DNA of 64,000 nt from Biomaibacter acetigenes (GTDB taxonomy: Bacteria > Bacillota > Thermosediminibacteria > Thermosediminibacterales > Tepidanaerobacteraceae), in assembly GCF_003691585.1 (NCBI RefSeq), contig NZ_CP033169.1:1860001-1924000 (forward strand). Reading direction: 5' to 3'. The notes beneath the pieces were generated by a model. That model saw nothing but the letters and a program-made list of their open reading frames with translations. It did not search any database and was not told the origin of the DNA. Of the stretch, positions 16,615-24,422 are shown piece by piece. Made by a program: the position numbers and the translations under genes. Position 1 is the stretch's first letter. Each line of letters starts with the position of its first letter.

Positions 16615-16650
16615 CGGAGGCCTACTATCAAGGGGCCTCCGTCTATTCAA
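16615..16650 (+). terminator. hairpin after the 43-residue membrane peptide
   Basis: CGGAGGCC and GGCCTCCG form an 8-bp stem with an 11-base loop followed by a T-containing tail, 6 bases after the stop codon. Confidence 0.55.
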
Positions 16651-16686
16651 TAAGGGATATAGGCAGGCCGGGGATAGCCCACCCGC

Positions 16687-16869
16687 CTAAAATGGAATAT
16701 CGTCGTTATAATCCAACTGCCGTTTTACTTCTGATTTAACTCTCTCCCACGCTCTTTGAAATGTGCTATCAAGATTGCCGGTAACATCAATTTCGATCTC
16801 AGCCTCTGCTTTACGGTTGTTGTATCCAGGCCCTGATTTGAGTTCGGAATATGCAACACGAATTTTCAT
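16687..16869 (-). CDS. 60-residue phage protein
   Basis: MKIRVAYSELKSGPGYNNRK..., with an EAEIEIDVTGNLDSTFQRAWE body. The start overlaps the stop of the metallopeptidase-like gene (TGATG) with GGGAGGGAATG upstream. Small early phage gene of unknown role. Confidence 0.55.
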   Translation of the reverse strand: MKIRVAYSELKSGPGYNNRKAEAEIEIDVTGNLDSTFQRAWERVKSEVKRQLDYNDDIPF

Positions 16870-17327
16870 CACTCATTCCCTCCCACTACCTTTAAATTTG
16901 GCTTTTCAAACAAATTCAACTGATGCATTGCCCTGCCCATGGCCTCCACATCTGGCATATATAACCCATGCCGGCGGACTACATCCACAAAATCCTCTAG
17001 GTCATGAGGCACCAAGATAAATTTAGCTTCATCGTCATCCCATCCGCAGTGACAAAGTTCGTGGTCAAGAATTGCCATCTTTCTATTTACATCAACTGTG
17101 GCCCAGACAAAATGGTTAAGCGTAATTATAAAATCGTATCCATGCAGTAGCTTCTCTTTCTCACTGCATCTATGAGCACTCCCCAGGATTGTTTTACCGT
17201 TTTTCTTCCAGGTATCCGTTTTGAATATGTATGCAATTTTTGCAAGTCCAAGGTGTGGATGATATTTTGATATGAGCTGTTTTGCAAGGTTCTGAACGTC
17301 TTCGGCAATTTCATATTTCAAACCCAT
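16869..17327 (-). CDS. putative phage metallopeptidase
   Basis: 152 residues. H89-E-L-C-H93 in AILDHELCHCG is an HExxH zinc motif, preceded by a strand-rich region (KIAYIFKTDTWKKNGKTILG). This arrangement matches the putative phage metallopeptidase domain seen near replication genes of Firmicute phages. Substrate unknown. Cytoplasmic, no signal peptide. Confidence 0.65.
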   Translation of the reverse strand: MGLKYEIAEDVQNLAKQLISKYHPHLGLAKIAYIFKTDTWKKNGKTILGSAHRCSEKEKLLHGYDFIITLNHFVWATVDVNRKMAILDHELCHCGWDDDEAKFILVPHDLEDFVDVVRRHGLYMPDVEAMGRAMHQLNLFEKPNLKVVGGNE

Positions 17328-17381
17328 ATTGGTCCCTCCTTTCGGGGCCTTTAGGCCCCCTTTATTGCCACCACAAGATTA

Positions 17382-17513
17382 TCAAATTCTGTATTCTTCG
17401 ATTAGTCTTTCTAACTTCTCCTTAAATTCGTAATAACTATCCCTTGTTATGCAAAATTCTTCTTGTATTTGTACTTTCATTTCACAATCATCGAGTATGG
17501 TAACTTCTATCAT
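17382..17513 (-). CDS. 43-residue phage protein
   Basis: MIEVTILDDCEMKVQIQEEF... with GGAGG seven bases before the ATG. A beta strand pair then a charged helix. No recognised family. The 50-bp gap after it holds a GGGGCC/GGCCCC hairpin without a T run. Confidence 0.5.
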   Translation of the reverse strand: MIEVTILDDCEMKVQIQEEFCITRDSYYEFKEKLERLIEEYRI

Positions 17514-17524
17514 GTTCTTTCCTC

Positions 17525-17707
17525 CTATATACGCAAAGCAAAATATTCCGCTATTGTCGCAATGCCTTTTATGGAGCACTCGCAGTTACGAACGTCCCAC
17601 CATGCACATTTTTCTTCTTTGCATGCAACGTCATGCAATCCGTTTTCAACATATCCTGTATCCTTCCAGACATACCTGCTCAACATCGGGCAAATTTTTT
17701 CATCCAT
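17525..17707 (-). CDS. 60-residue Cys-rich phage protein
   Basis: MDEKICPMLSRYVWKDTG... with Cys at ICPM, ACKEEKC, NCEC. The CKEEKCAWW and NCEC spacing resembles small metal-binding proteins found next to recombination genes in clostridial phages. GGGAGGAGGGAG precedes the ATG. Confidence 0.55.
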   Translation of the reverse strand: MDEKICPMLSRYVWKDTGYVENGLHDVACKEEKCAWWDVRNCECSIKGIATIAEYFALRI

Positions 17708-17731
17708 GCTTCTCCCTCCTCCCGGCACCGG

Positions 17732-18613
17732 CTATTGCGCCGCCGGTGCCTTTTTATTCTGTTTTCTCACTATCGCTTGACAATCCATACAAAGCGCCCG
17801 TTTGAAGTATTTCTCGCTATATTCTTTTTCCTTCTCCGATATCATCTTTCCACATTCGTCGCATGTTTGTATTTGTCCATATTCCACTGCTTCAGTATCT
17901 CCGACATCTTCGAAAGGCTCTGGAATACTGGGCTCTCCTCCATCTCCTTCCGGGCTTCCATCTTGCTCCGGATATCCTCCCGGACCCTCGTTATCTCCTC
18001 CGCCATCCTGCCGAAAAAACTCCTGATCCTCGCCCTCGAATGCGGCCACGTCATCAGCTTCTTCCTCCCGAATCATATTCTCCACATCTAAAAAGCCATT
18101 GGCGGTTATATACCGAACACACCGGTTAAAGGCTCTTGTTTGGGCCATGACATCGGCATGAGGCTTAATAGTGCTCATCTGAATATTTTCAGGGCTGGCT
18201 GTGGCTTTAGCTTCTACCTTCAATCCGTCGCCAAAGACGATAATACATTTTGCCACTGCGGTCCCTTGCGGGGCTGTGAACATTTCTGCCATATAGTCAC
18301 GCTCTTTGCACATCTGCTCTATGATAGGGGCAGGCAGTGTCTTTGCCAATTGGAGCATCTCTTGAGGGCTTTCGTGAGCGTAGCTGCCCATAATCGTTAG
18401 TATGCTCTTAATACCCTTACGCTTGTTGGCAACTTCCTGGAGCTTGAGTTTAAGGCCGCCGGTGTCTACGTACGGCTTGCCGCCCAAGGCTACCAAAAAA
18501 GGTTTCATTCCTTTTACGTCCAGTTTGCCGTTATACTGCGATATTTCAGCCAGGGCTTTTAGGACCTTTGGGTCCTTATCCGCTGGCACCATCTGTTTTT
18601 CATTTGTTGCCAT
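17732..18613 (-). CDS. phage ssDNA/recombination-associated protein
   Basis: 293 residues. The middle contains ATASPENIQMSTIKPH and MAQTRAFNRCVRYIT, a pattern like the Arg-rich helix of Rad52/Sak-type annealing proteins. A very acidic Gly/Asp/Pro linker (about 205-245) leads to a C-terminal zinc ribbon (CDECG...CMDC). Paired with a Gam-like gene downstream in transcription order reversed, it looks like a recombination module. The exact family is not certain. Confidence 0.45.
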   Translation of the reverse strand: MATNEKQMVPADKDPKVLKALAEISQYNGKLDVKGMKPFLVALGGKPYVDTGGLKLKLQEVANKRKGIKSILTIMGSYAHESPQEMLQLAKTLPAPIIEQMCKERDYMAEMFTAPQGTAVAKCIIVFGDGLKVEAKATASPENIQMSTIKPHADVMAQTRAFNRCVRYITANGFLDVENMIREEEADDVAAFEGEDQEFFRQDGGGDNEGPGGYPEQDGSPEGDGGEPSIPEPFEDVGDTEAVEYGQIQTCDECGKMISEKEKEYSEKYFKRALCMDCQAIVRKQNKKAPAAQ

Positions 18614-18616
18614 TTT

Positions 18617-19174
18617 TTACACCTCCACCGTAAATTCCGGATTTTGCGGTATTGCTACCACTCCCGGAATAGCTTCGCCAGTAGTTTTCGAAATTACTCG
18701 TTCACCATCAATGACCGTATCTTTCTTTAGAGTTGCCCAGTCTGCTCTTTTCTCGATCTTCACTAGTTCAGTCATCCCATTTTGCTCAAGCCAAGCTATT
18801 AGCTTTTCTTCGTCTCGTTCAATCTTCGGTTGTTTGTATTTCTTGATCAGCTTTCCGCTGGGAAGCGCATATGTCTCCTGCGTCTTGGTCTTTTTGTGTG
18901 GCACTGTCTCGAAGTATTCCGCCAGTTTCCCTGAAAAGAATCCGACTTCCCGCTCCATTTTTTCCTTTTCTGCTGCTAGAGCTTCCTGTAATTGTGCTAT
19001 TTTGTCATTTACGACCATCTCAAACCGCCTGAATTCGGCTTTTGCTTCCCTGATTTTGTCTAATGCCCAATCGGCCTGGCTATCGTTCTCGATTTTCCAG
19101 CTTTCTTTTTGCTGTTCATCTTCTATGTCCACGCCCAGGTTCTTCAGGGCTATGTTTGCTAATATGTTCATCAT
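18617..19174 (-). CDS. host-nuclease inhibitor Gam-like protein
   Basis: About 185 residues. ENDSQADWALDKIREAKAE, a long coiled coil (IAQLQEALAAEKEKMERE), and the SGKLIKKYKQPKIERDEEKLIAWLEQNG end match the Mu Gam family, which coats double-stranded ends and protects phage DNA from host exonucleases. Tandem ATG start after GGAGGAAG. Lies beside the recombination-associated gene. Confidence 0.8.
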   Translation of the reverse strand: MMNILANIALKNLGVDIEDEQQKESWKIENDSQADWALDKIREAKAEFRRFEMVVNDKIAQLQEALAAEKEKMEREVGFFSGKLAEYFETVPHKKTKTQETYALPSGKLIKKYKQPKIERDEEKLIAWLEQNGMTELVKIEKRADWATLKKDTVIDGERVISKTTGEAIPGVVAIPQNPEFTVEV

Positions 19175-19222
19175 TCTTCCTCCTTGCATTTTCCCCCAGC
19201 ATTTGCTATACTGGAGGTGGTG

Positions 19223-19693
19223 TTAGATTGCCCTTGCCATAAGGGCTTTTTCTTTTTGTGTCTCTGTAAACAGAATGGCTAATGCTGCACTTACAACATC
19301 TTCTACTTCTTTGGTCACCTCCCGCCATTTTGGTTTTTCTGTTTCGTCGACTTCTCCGTCGCAAGCTATTTCGATTAGTGTCCTGTCTACCGATTCAAGG
19401 TCCTTAACCTCCTTTTGAAATCTTAAGACAGCCCTTGCCAAGTCCGAGAATTTTATATCAGGCAAATATTTCTGTCCTACGGCTGTTGAGTATTTTAGAT
19501 GTTCATAACCAAGCCATGGTGCCCGATATGCTTCAATCATCCTGCAAACCACATCATCCGGCGGTATTGTTACGCCCGTCTCATAATCTGCCAGAGACCG
19601 AACACTGACATTTATTGCCTCTGCTGCCTGAATTTGTGTTAAACCTGCGCTTTTTCTAGCAATTTTGTAGATGTTTTCGCAATGGGCCTGCAT
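19223..19693 (-). CDS. XRE-family regulator
   Basis: 156 residues from MQAHCENIYKIARKSAG, where GAAAGGAGGGAAAGG is upstream. Residues 11-60 form a Cro/CI helix-turn-helix (GLTQIQAAEAINVSVRSLADYE). The C-terminal extension holds helices without a known domain. Probably an early-operon regulator; it is separate from the repressor pair at 22 kb. Confidence 0.7.
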   Translation of the reverse strand: MQAHCENIYKIARKSAGLTQIQAAEAINVSVRSLADYETGVTIPPDDVVCRMIEAYRAPWLGYEHLKYSTAVGQKYLPDIKFSDLARAVLRFQKEVKDLESVDRTLIEIACDGEVDETEKPKWREVTKEVEDVVSAALAILFTETQKEKALMARAI

Positions 19694-19790
19694 TCCCTTT
19701 CCCTCCTTTCTGCTGTATGATAAAGGCAACGAAGCAGTTTTAAGACAGTCTTAATTTCACGCACTTTGCAGGATACTGAAAATAACCTCA

Positions 19791-20051
19791 TCACGCTCCC
19801 TCCTCCCCGTATAAATAAGAGATATAATCTTGTAGGTTGCTCATCTGCGTCATGAGCTCCTGGTGCAATTCAATCAGCCTCTTTTCAGCTTCCCTGGCCT
19901 GGCGGATGATTCTGTTGCACTCATCAATTTCACGTAATGTTACCGCCAGTTGCTCTTCGGACCTTGCCAGATCTTCCGGAGTTAATCCTCCCTGGAGCCA
20001 TTCCTCTTGCCCCTCCCGCCTGTTTGGGGCGATTTTCGCTATTGTTCCCAT
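19791..20051 (-). CDS. 86-residue coiled-coil phage protein
   Basis: MGTIAKIAPNRREGQEEWLQ then a coiled coil from about residue 28 to 75. No domain recognised. Follows the next small genes with a short gap and a GAAGGGAC ribosome site. Confidence 0.5.
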   Translation of the reverse strand: MGTIAKIAPNRREGQEEWLQGGLTPEDLARSEEQLAVTLREIDECNRIIRQAREAEKRLIELHQELMTQMSNLQDYISYLYGEEGA

Positions 20052-20084
20052 GCTTGTCCCTTCTTTCGGTAAAAATTTTTGGCA

Positions 20085-20252
20085 TCAGACCACTTCCTCG
20101 ATTTGCCGCAGAATATCTGTTTTTGTATAGGGCCCGATTGCTTCCCATAGCACAAGTGTTTCGATGGCTCGCTTTACTGCTTCTTTATTTGCAGGAGTTA
20201 CATGGATACTCAATTCGATGTTGATAAAATCCGTTTTCGGTCCGAATTTCAA
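20085..20252 (-). CDS. 55-residue phage protein
   Basis: TTG start (LKFGPKTDFINIELSI...) with GGAGGTGA upstream; that ribosome site overlaps the stop of the previous zinc-finger gene. Two beta strands then AIETLVLWEAIGPYTKTDIL helix. Family unknown. Confidence 0.5.
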   Translation of the reverse strand: MKFGPKTDFINIELSIHVTPANKEAVKRAIETLVLWEAIGPYTKTDILRQIEEVV

Positions 20253-20257
20253 AACTG

Positions 20258-20383
20258 TCACCTCCTTGTGGCTCTCATTTTCCTCAACTGCTGCAGTTGC
20301 TTCAAGATCCTCCCTATGCACAGCCGGCAGATTTTTCCCTCATCGGGCCTCAGCCGTCGGCCACAGTGTTCGCACCGTTGCAT
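20258..20383 (-). CDS. 41-residue zinc-knuckle peptide
   Basis: MQRCEHCGRRLRPDEGK... with CEHC and CRLC knuckles and a basic helix. It overlaps the previous gene by 34 bp. Its last codons (AGG AGG TGA) provide the ribosome site of the next gene, a compact coupling. Confidence 0.5.
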   Translation of the reverse strand: MQRCEHCGRRLRPDEGKICRLCIGRILKQLQQLRKMRATRR

Positions 20384-20532
20384 CGGTGGTCACCTTCTTC
20401 CTTTTCTTTTTTTATCTCCTGGGCCAGTATCCGGGCCATGGCCAGCAGATTCGGGTATAGTATCTTTTGTAGTTGTTCCTCCGTCATGCCCTCCGGGGGC
20501 CCGGATTCTTTTTCGATTATTTTGGGTATCAT
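20350..20532 (-). CDS. 60-residue phage protein
   Basis: MIPKIIEKESGPPEGMTEEQ..., helical, ending in a Gly/Asn/Asp-rich tail that overlaps the next gene. GGGAGAG precedes the ATG. Function unknown. Confidence 0.45.
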   Translation of the reverse strand: MIPKIIEKESGPPEGMTEEQLQKILYPNLLAMARILAQEIKKEKEEGDHRCNGANTVADG

Positions 20533-20548
20533 GGTCTCAGCTCTCCCT

Positions 20549-21319
20549 TCATGCGGTTTGTTCTTTGCTTACCCTTCTTAAGGCCACAACATTGTCTTCC
20601 TTAAGCAGCTTCCTTATGAAGTCCAACCCCTTCTGATACACCAGGGTCTTAATGTTTATACATACCGTTCCGTCTGGCTTGGAGTATTTCTGCTCTATCG
20701 TTCTGAAGTAACCACAGTCGATGTATTTTTGATATGGGATGTTATTGCTCATTAAGACGCCTTTATTCCTAAGTATCTCGAACAGTTTGTTGCGGCCTAT
20801 GCCCATATCAAGCACCTTTGCCGCAGATCCTATATCTATGGCATCTTTGCTGCCGGCCACTGCGTCATAGAATTCAGCTTTTGGTAACAGCTCCTGTATC
20901 TTTTTATCCTGCTCTTGGATGATTTTATTGGCCTCCAGCACTGCTGCGGCTAATAGCTTTCGTGGATCAGCCGGAAGGTTATTTTTAAGCTCTTGCTCCA
21001 TGCGGTTGAATTCATTAATATAAGCGACTTTGAATCTCATGGCTTTCTCGCCGGTCCAGCCCATTGTGAGAAGAGTAAATCCATCTTTTGTGAGAAGATA
21101 TTCTTTGTAAGCCTGATTATTTTGCGGATGAATGTAAGTTGACTGGATGAAATACTTTTCTGCTTGGGTTTCCTCAATTTTGAGGAGACCCCCTATAAGT
21201 TCCTCAATGTCTCTTATGACATTGTCATGACGTTTATCAAAATTCTCTGCAACTATCCTGCTGGATACAACCAGCATTGAGCCTTCTTGTTTTATGCCAA
21301 GATGGATTATTTCGCCCAT
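20549..21319 (-). CDS. Rha-type antirepressor with KilA-C-like C-terminus
   Basis: 256 residues from MGEIIHLGIKQEGSML, which has CAAGGAGATG upstream. Residues 10-100 are a Rha regulatory domain (SSRIVAENFDKRHDNVIRDIEEL, LTKDGFTLLTMGWTGEKAM), followed by a coiled coil and a C-terminal antirepressor domain (SAAKVLDMGIGRNKLFEILR). In temperate phages such proteins counter the CI repressor or modulate host genes. It ends in the shared boundary sequence encoding EQTA (see findings). Confidence 0.8.
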   Translation of the reverse strand: MGEIIHLGIKQEGSMLVVSSRIVAENFDKRHDNVIRDIEELIGGLLKIEETQAEKYFIQSTYIHPQNNQAYKEYLLTKDGFTLLTMGWTGEKAMRFKVAYINEFNRMEQELKNNLPADPRKLLAAAVLEANKIIQEQDKKIQELLPKAEFYDAVAGSKDAIDIGSAAKVLDMGIGRNKLFEILRNKGVLMSNNIPYQKYIDCGYFRTIEQKYSKPDGTVCINIKTLVYQKGLDFIRKLLKEDNVVALRRVSKEQTA

Positions 21320-21391
21320 AAGTTCATCTCCTTGTTGATTGTTTTCTCCTCTCTCTGGTGGTAAAATTTTCTTGGAGAGGAGGTGATAATT

Positions 21392-21595
21392 ATGAGCATT
21401 ACATGCCCATTTTGTGGCAACCAAAATGTTCAGCAATTAAAAAACATACAACCCAATCAAACATATGCGCTTTCTATAATCGATACCGACAAAGGTCCTA
21501 CACTTCCATCACAATACTTGCCAGTAGATGTTTACGGTTGCTTGCAATGTAAAGCCATTTTTCTTGTCTGTGAATCGTTGAGAGAAAAGAAGTAG
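21392..21595 (+). CDS. 67-residue zinc-ribbon protein on the opposite strand
   Basis: MSITCPFCGNQNVQQLKN... with CPFCG and CLQCK knuckles, preceded by GAGGAGGTGATAA. It is transcribed against the flanking operon and converges on the 49-residue gene. Unknown role, possibly an accessory gene inserted into the early region. Confidence 0.55.
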   Translation: MSITCPFCGNQNVQQLKNIQPNQTYALSIIDTDKGPTLPSQYLPVDVYGCLQCKAIFLVCESLREKK

Positions 21596-21596
21596 T

Positions 21597-21746
21597 CTAT
21601 TTTGCTGTTGGTATTGTATCTGCAGTAAGTTCTCTAATTGCCGGTATCAAATCAGCGGTAAGCCCATTTTCCTTTTTCTGGCGGGTCTCAAGTTTATCGT
21701 TTATCTTTTTGAGTTCCGCCAGAATCTCTTTTAAAATTTCCTCCAT
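21597..21746 (-). CDS. 49-residue coiled-coil phage protein
   Basis: MEEILKEILAELKKIND..., a single charged coiled coil followed by a hydrophobic segment. GGGAGGGAGCAGG is upstream; this ribosome site belongs to the repeated boundary sequence that follows the EQTA-ending gene. Confidence 0.45.
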   Translation of the reverse strand: MEEILKEILAELKKINDKLETRQKKENGLTADLIPAIRELTADTIPTAK

Positions 21747-21760
21747 CCTGCTCCCTCCCT

Positions 21761-22024
21761 TCATGCGGTTTGCTCATACGTATCTGCATAATGTCTGTGC
21801 GACCATTCTGTGACCTTTGACACACCATAACCGACATATTGTTCTACAACAACAACATCTGTGTAATACCCTGGTTTGTAATCTTTTGAATTGAAGGCTT
21901 TAATTATGGCCTCACTCTCATCGTTAGCAATAATTTCATGCATTTCGTTAAACTGCACACCATCTTTTCTTGCCTCGCTCGGCACAAACACCTTGAAAAA
22001 TCTTTTGCCTGCAAATGTTTTCAT
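21761..22024 (-). CDS. 87-residue phage protein
   Basis: MKTFAGKRFFKVFVPSEAR..., alternating strands and a SEAIIKAFNSKDYKPGYY segment, ending YEQTA. The start is chosen for AAGGATG upstream. Small DUF-like early protein; no known function. Confidence 0.5.
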   Translation of the reverse strand: MKTFAGKRFFKVFVPSEARKDGVQFNEMHEIIANDESEAIIKAFNSKDYKPGYYTDVVVVEQYVGYGVSKVTEWSHRHYADTYEQTA

Positions 22025-22047
22025 ATTTATCATCCTTTCTTTTTGGT

Positions 22048-22293
22048 TTATGCGGTTTGCTGATTCGTTCGAGATGCTTGAACTTTTGTGTCAAAAAAAA
22101 TTTCTTCTACCCTTACACCCAATATCTGACTTATCTTAATGGCTTTCTCTAAAGTCATTTCAACATCTCCGTTTTCCAATTGGCAATATCCGCTCTTGTC
22201 TTTATATCCTAGTTTTAAAGCCATTTCCTTTTGTGTTATGTTTTTATCAGTTCTTATTTTTTTGAGTTTCTCATGGACCTTTTTCAAGTTCAT
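22048..22293 (-). CDS. Cro-like XRE regulator
   Basis: 81 residues (MNLKKVHEKLKKIRTDKN...), with a helix-turn-helix in TQKEMALKLGYKDKSGYCQLENG. It is the first gene of the minus-strand operon, divergent from the CI-like gene, and just downstream of a perfect TTGACA/TATAAT promoter whose spacer is an operator. Thus the Cro position of a genetic switch. Translation may instead begin at the TTG two codons later, which has better spacing to GGAGG. Confidence 0.75.
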   Translation of the reverse strand: MNLKKVHEKLKKIRTDKNITQKEMALKLGYKDKSGYCQLENGDVEMTLEKAIKISQILGVRVEEIFFDTKVQASRTNQQTA

Positions 22294-22333
22294 CCCTCCT
22301 TTGCTGTTCAAGCATCTTCAACTTTCAATTATT

Positions 22334-22362
22334 ATTATAGTTCAATGTTATTGAACTGTCAA
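22334..22362 (-). promoter_or_regulatory. early lytic promoter with operator in its spacer
   Basis: On the minus strand TTGACA (22357-22362) and TATAAT (22334-22339) are separated by exactly 17 bases, GTTCAATAACATTGAAC, a palindrome with 7-bp arms. Repressor bound here would cover both promoter boxes. Confidence 0.85.
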
Positions 22363-22421
22363 TAGGGTTATAATAAAAAAGTTAAAATTTCTTGAACAAT
22401 ATTTTTCTATCTTGAATCGAG

Positions 22422-22430
22422 TGATATAAT
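22422..22430 (+). promoter_or_regulatory. extended -10 promoter of the repressor gene
   Basis: TGATATAAT, an extended -10 element 33 bp before the CI-like start; no good -35. Half-sites TTGAAC (about 22393) and TTGAAT (about 22412) resembling the operator lie just upstream, so autoregulation is likely. Confidence 0.55.
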
Positions 22431-22462
22431 TAGTTTAAGATTTATGAACTGAGGGGTAGAAT

Positions 22463-22864
22463 ATGCCAACCATTGGTCAAAGAATAAAACAATTAAGGCT
22501 AGAAAATAATCTAACCCAAGAGGATTTTGGTAAATTATTTGGTATTGTCAAATCAACGGTTTCTATGTATGAAAGCGACAAAAGTATACCTGATGATGAA
22601 ATTAAGAAAAAAATAGCCGAATATTTTCAGGTTACTCTTGACTGGCTTATGGGGATATCCGAAATTCGTAACCCCGCCGACAAAATCACCGACTCCGTCT
22701 CCGATGACCCGGAACTGGCGAAGTTCTGGGATGAACTCAAGAATCGGGAGGATTTAAAATTACTATTTAAACAGATTAAAGACATGCCTCCAAGCGATGT
22801 CAAAAAGATTATACGGGTAATTAAGGCGATTGAAGATGAAGAAGCGGCGCATGATGATTTATAA
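22463..22864 (+). CDS. CI-like XRE repressor
   Basis: 133 residues. N-terminal helix-turn-helix (residues 4-60, MPTIGQRIKQLRLENNLTQE) closely resembles SinR/CI-type repressors; the C-terminal part is acidic and helical rather than a LexA-type peptidase. That fits the ImmA-dependent type of derepression, with the ImmA-like gene downstream. Divergent from the Cro-like gene and preceded by GAGGGGTAG. Confidence 0.8.
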   Translation: MPTIGQRIKQLRLENNLTQEDFGKLFGIVKSTVSMYESDKSIPDDEIKKKIAEYFQVTLDWLMGISEIRNPADKITDSVSDDPELAKFWDELKNREDLKLLFKQIKDMPPSDVKKIIRVIKAIEDEEAAHDDL

Positions 22865-22887
22865 AAATATATGGGGGGATAAAATCT

Positions 22888-23193
22888 ATGAGTAATAATG
22901 CATCAGATAGGGAGTTACTAGAACTTGTTCTTGCTCAAGTAAGCAAGCTAACTATGGACATGGATGGAATGAAATCAGAAATGCGGGAAAGATTTAACCA
23001 GGTAGATGAAAGATTCAATCAGATAGAACAAAGAATTGACAAGATTGAAAAAACCGTGATTAAAATCGAACATGAGCATGGTGAGAAACTCTCAGCCCTA
23101 TTTGATGGATATAAACAGAATAGTGATAAGCTAGATCGAATTGAAACCGAAGTATCAAAACATGAGGAAGTAATATTGCGCCGCATAAGATAA
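22888..23193 (+). CDS. 101-residue coiled-coil protein
   Basis: MSNNASDRELLELVLAQVSK then a heptad coiled coil with repeats of RFNQVDERFNQIEQRIDKIE, much like small phage-associated proteins that accompany repressor/ImmA pairs. ATGGGGGGAT upstream. No known activity. Confidence 0.6.
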   Translation: MSNNASDRELLELVLAQVSKLTMDMDGMKSEMRERFNQVDERFNQIEQRIDKIEKTVIKIEHEHGEKLSALFDGYKQNSDKLDRIETEVSKHEEVILRRIR

Positions 23194-23245
23194 ACTTAAT
23201 GGTAAAACAGTCAAGATTTTACTTTTGATTCAAGGGGGCGGCTGA

Positions 23246-23590
23246 ATGTTGGTTTTAGATGAGCCCCTATTCCGGGCTTTAATGGATGGCACTATGCCAT
23301 TCCATGAGGTTATGAATGCATTCGGTATACGGGTTACTATTGCAAACCTCCCACCTGCTGTGTATGGGTTTACATATGTAAGTAAGAAAGGTAATTATCA
23401 TTTAGCTCTTAACGGAAATATAAATTATGAAACTCAATGCAAAGTTTTTATTCATGAGATAAAGCACATTATAAATGATATACCAAAAGAAGGGTATATC
23501 ATCGGGCTGGACATGCAACATCAGACATTCGAAATCGAAGCGGATAAGGTAGCTGAAAGTTGCAGCCGGTATAATGCTAAAGTCGGTTAG
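23246..23590 (+). CDS. ImmA/IrrE-type metallopeptidase, frameshifted at the 3' end
   Basis: 114 residues open. H70-E-I-K-H74 (FIHEIKHII) and the downstream E of FEIEADKVA form the zinc-binding triad of the ImmA/IrrE family, which cleaves phage or ICE repressors. Family members continue with an LxVPEELVRYR end. Here that end is present in another frame right after the stop (VPEELVRYKMN, up to 23688). So the gene appears frameshifted near the A run at about 23578. Confidence 0.75.
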   Translation: MLVLDEPLFRALMDGTMPFHEVMNAFGIRVTIANLPPAVYGFTYVSKKGNYHLALNGNINYETQCKVFIHEIKHIINDIPKEGYIIGLDMQHQTFEIEADKVAESCSRYNAKVG

Positions 23591-23733
23591 ACGACGATGA
23601 GGTTAGAAAAGATTTGAGTGCCCCGGAAATGAGTCAGTGGCTCGAGGTGCCGGAGGAATTAGTAAGGTATAAAATGAATACCTATTGATAAAAGGATTTT
23701 ATACTATTCATGATTATATGGAGGGGGTTTTCC

Positions 23734-24409
23734 TTGGCTGAATTCTCTTTAGATAATCTATATCTTGATGAAGCTTTAATAGATGTTCGTCATCCTGATT
23801 CATTATTTTTCAATGACAAAAAAGCAGAACTTGTTAGCAAGTTGGGCAATATTTTACCTAATTACTCAATTCAACCTGATAATACAATAGCTCTATTCAA
23901 TCCTGAAATGAAGACTAATGCTAATATTAGTATAAATAGATTTGGGTTAACATATAGTGAACCCAAAGATGTAGATGAGTTCATATTATTTGTAAAATCT
24001 TTTTCAAAAACTGTATTGGATTTTCAAAAAACCCATTATCTTAAATAGAGTTGGAATACGATATTTCTTTATAAAGGATACATCCACAATACAAATGGCT
24101 CAGAAATTTATAACGAAAAATTTTCTACGATATAATTATTTCCCAAACTCTTTCAAAGCTAATAATATGACCACCGAGATTATTTTCCATATACAAAAGA
24201 ATTATAAGATTAATTTAAGATTTGCTCCTATCGGAAGGCAAATAATTAATATTACAGAAAATCATACTGAGGCAAAAAGACGTTGGGGCCTACTTATCGA
24301 TGCGGATTTTTATATCGAAAATATTCCGTTTAATGACTCCTTTGATTTCTTCCAAGATAGTAAAAAATATTTATTAAATGACGTTTGTAATTTTTTAAAT
24401 TCTTTCTAA
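23734..24409 (+). pseudogene. TIGR04255-like protein split by a frameshift
   Basis: Two AT-rich frames belong together. The first starts at TTG (23734, after GGAGGGGG) as AEFSLDNLYLDEALIDV and stops at 24048. In the next frame NRVGIRYFFIKDTSTIQMA reads on from about 24046 and continues to 24409 (GLLIDADFYIENIPF). Joined they give about 225 residues with the NRxGIRY and LLIDxD strands of the TIGR04255 family, whose function is unknown and which is often found on defence-like islands. Either a decayed gene, a sequencing error in the AAAT run, or recoding. Confidence 0.55.
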
Positions 24410-24422
24410 GGGGAATATTATT

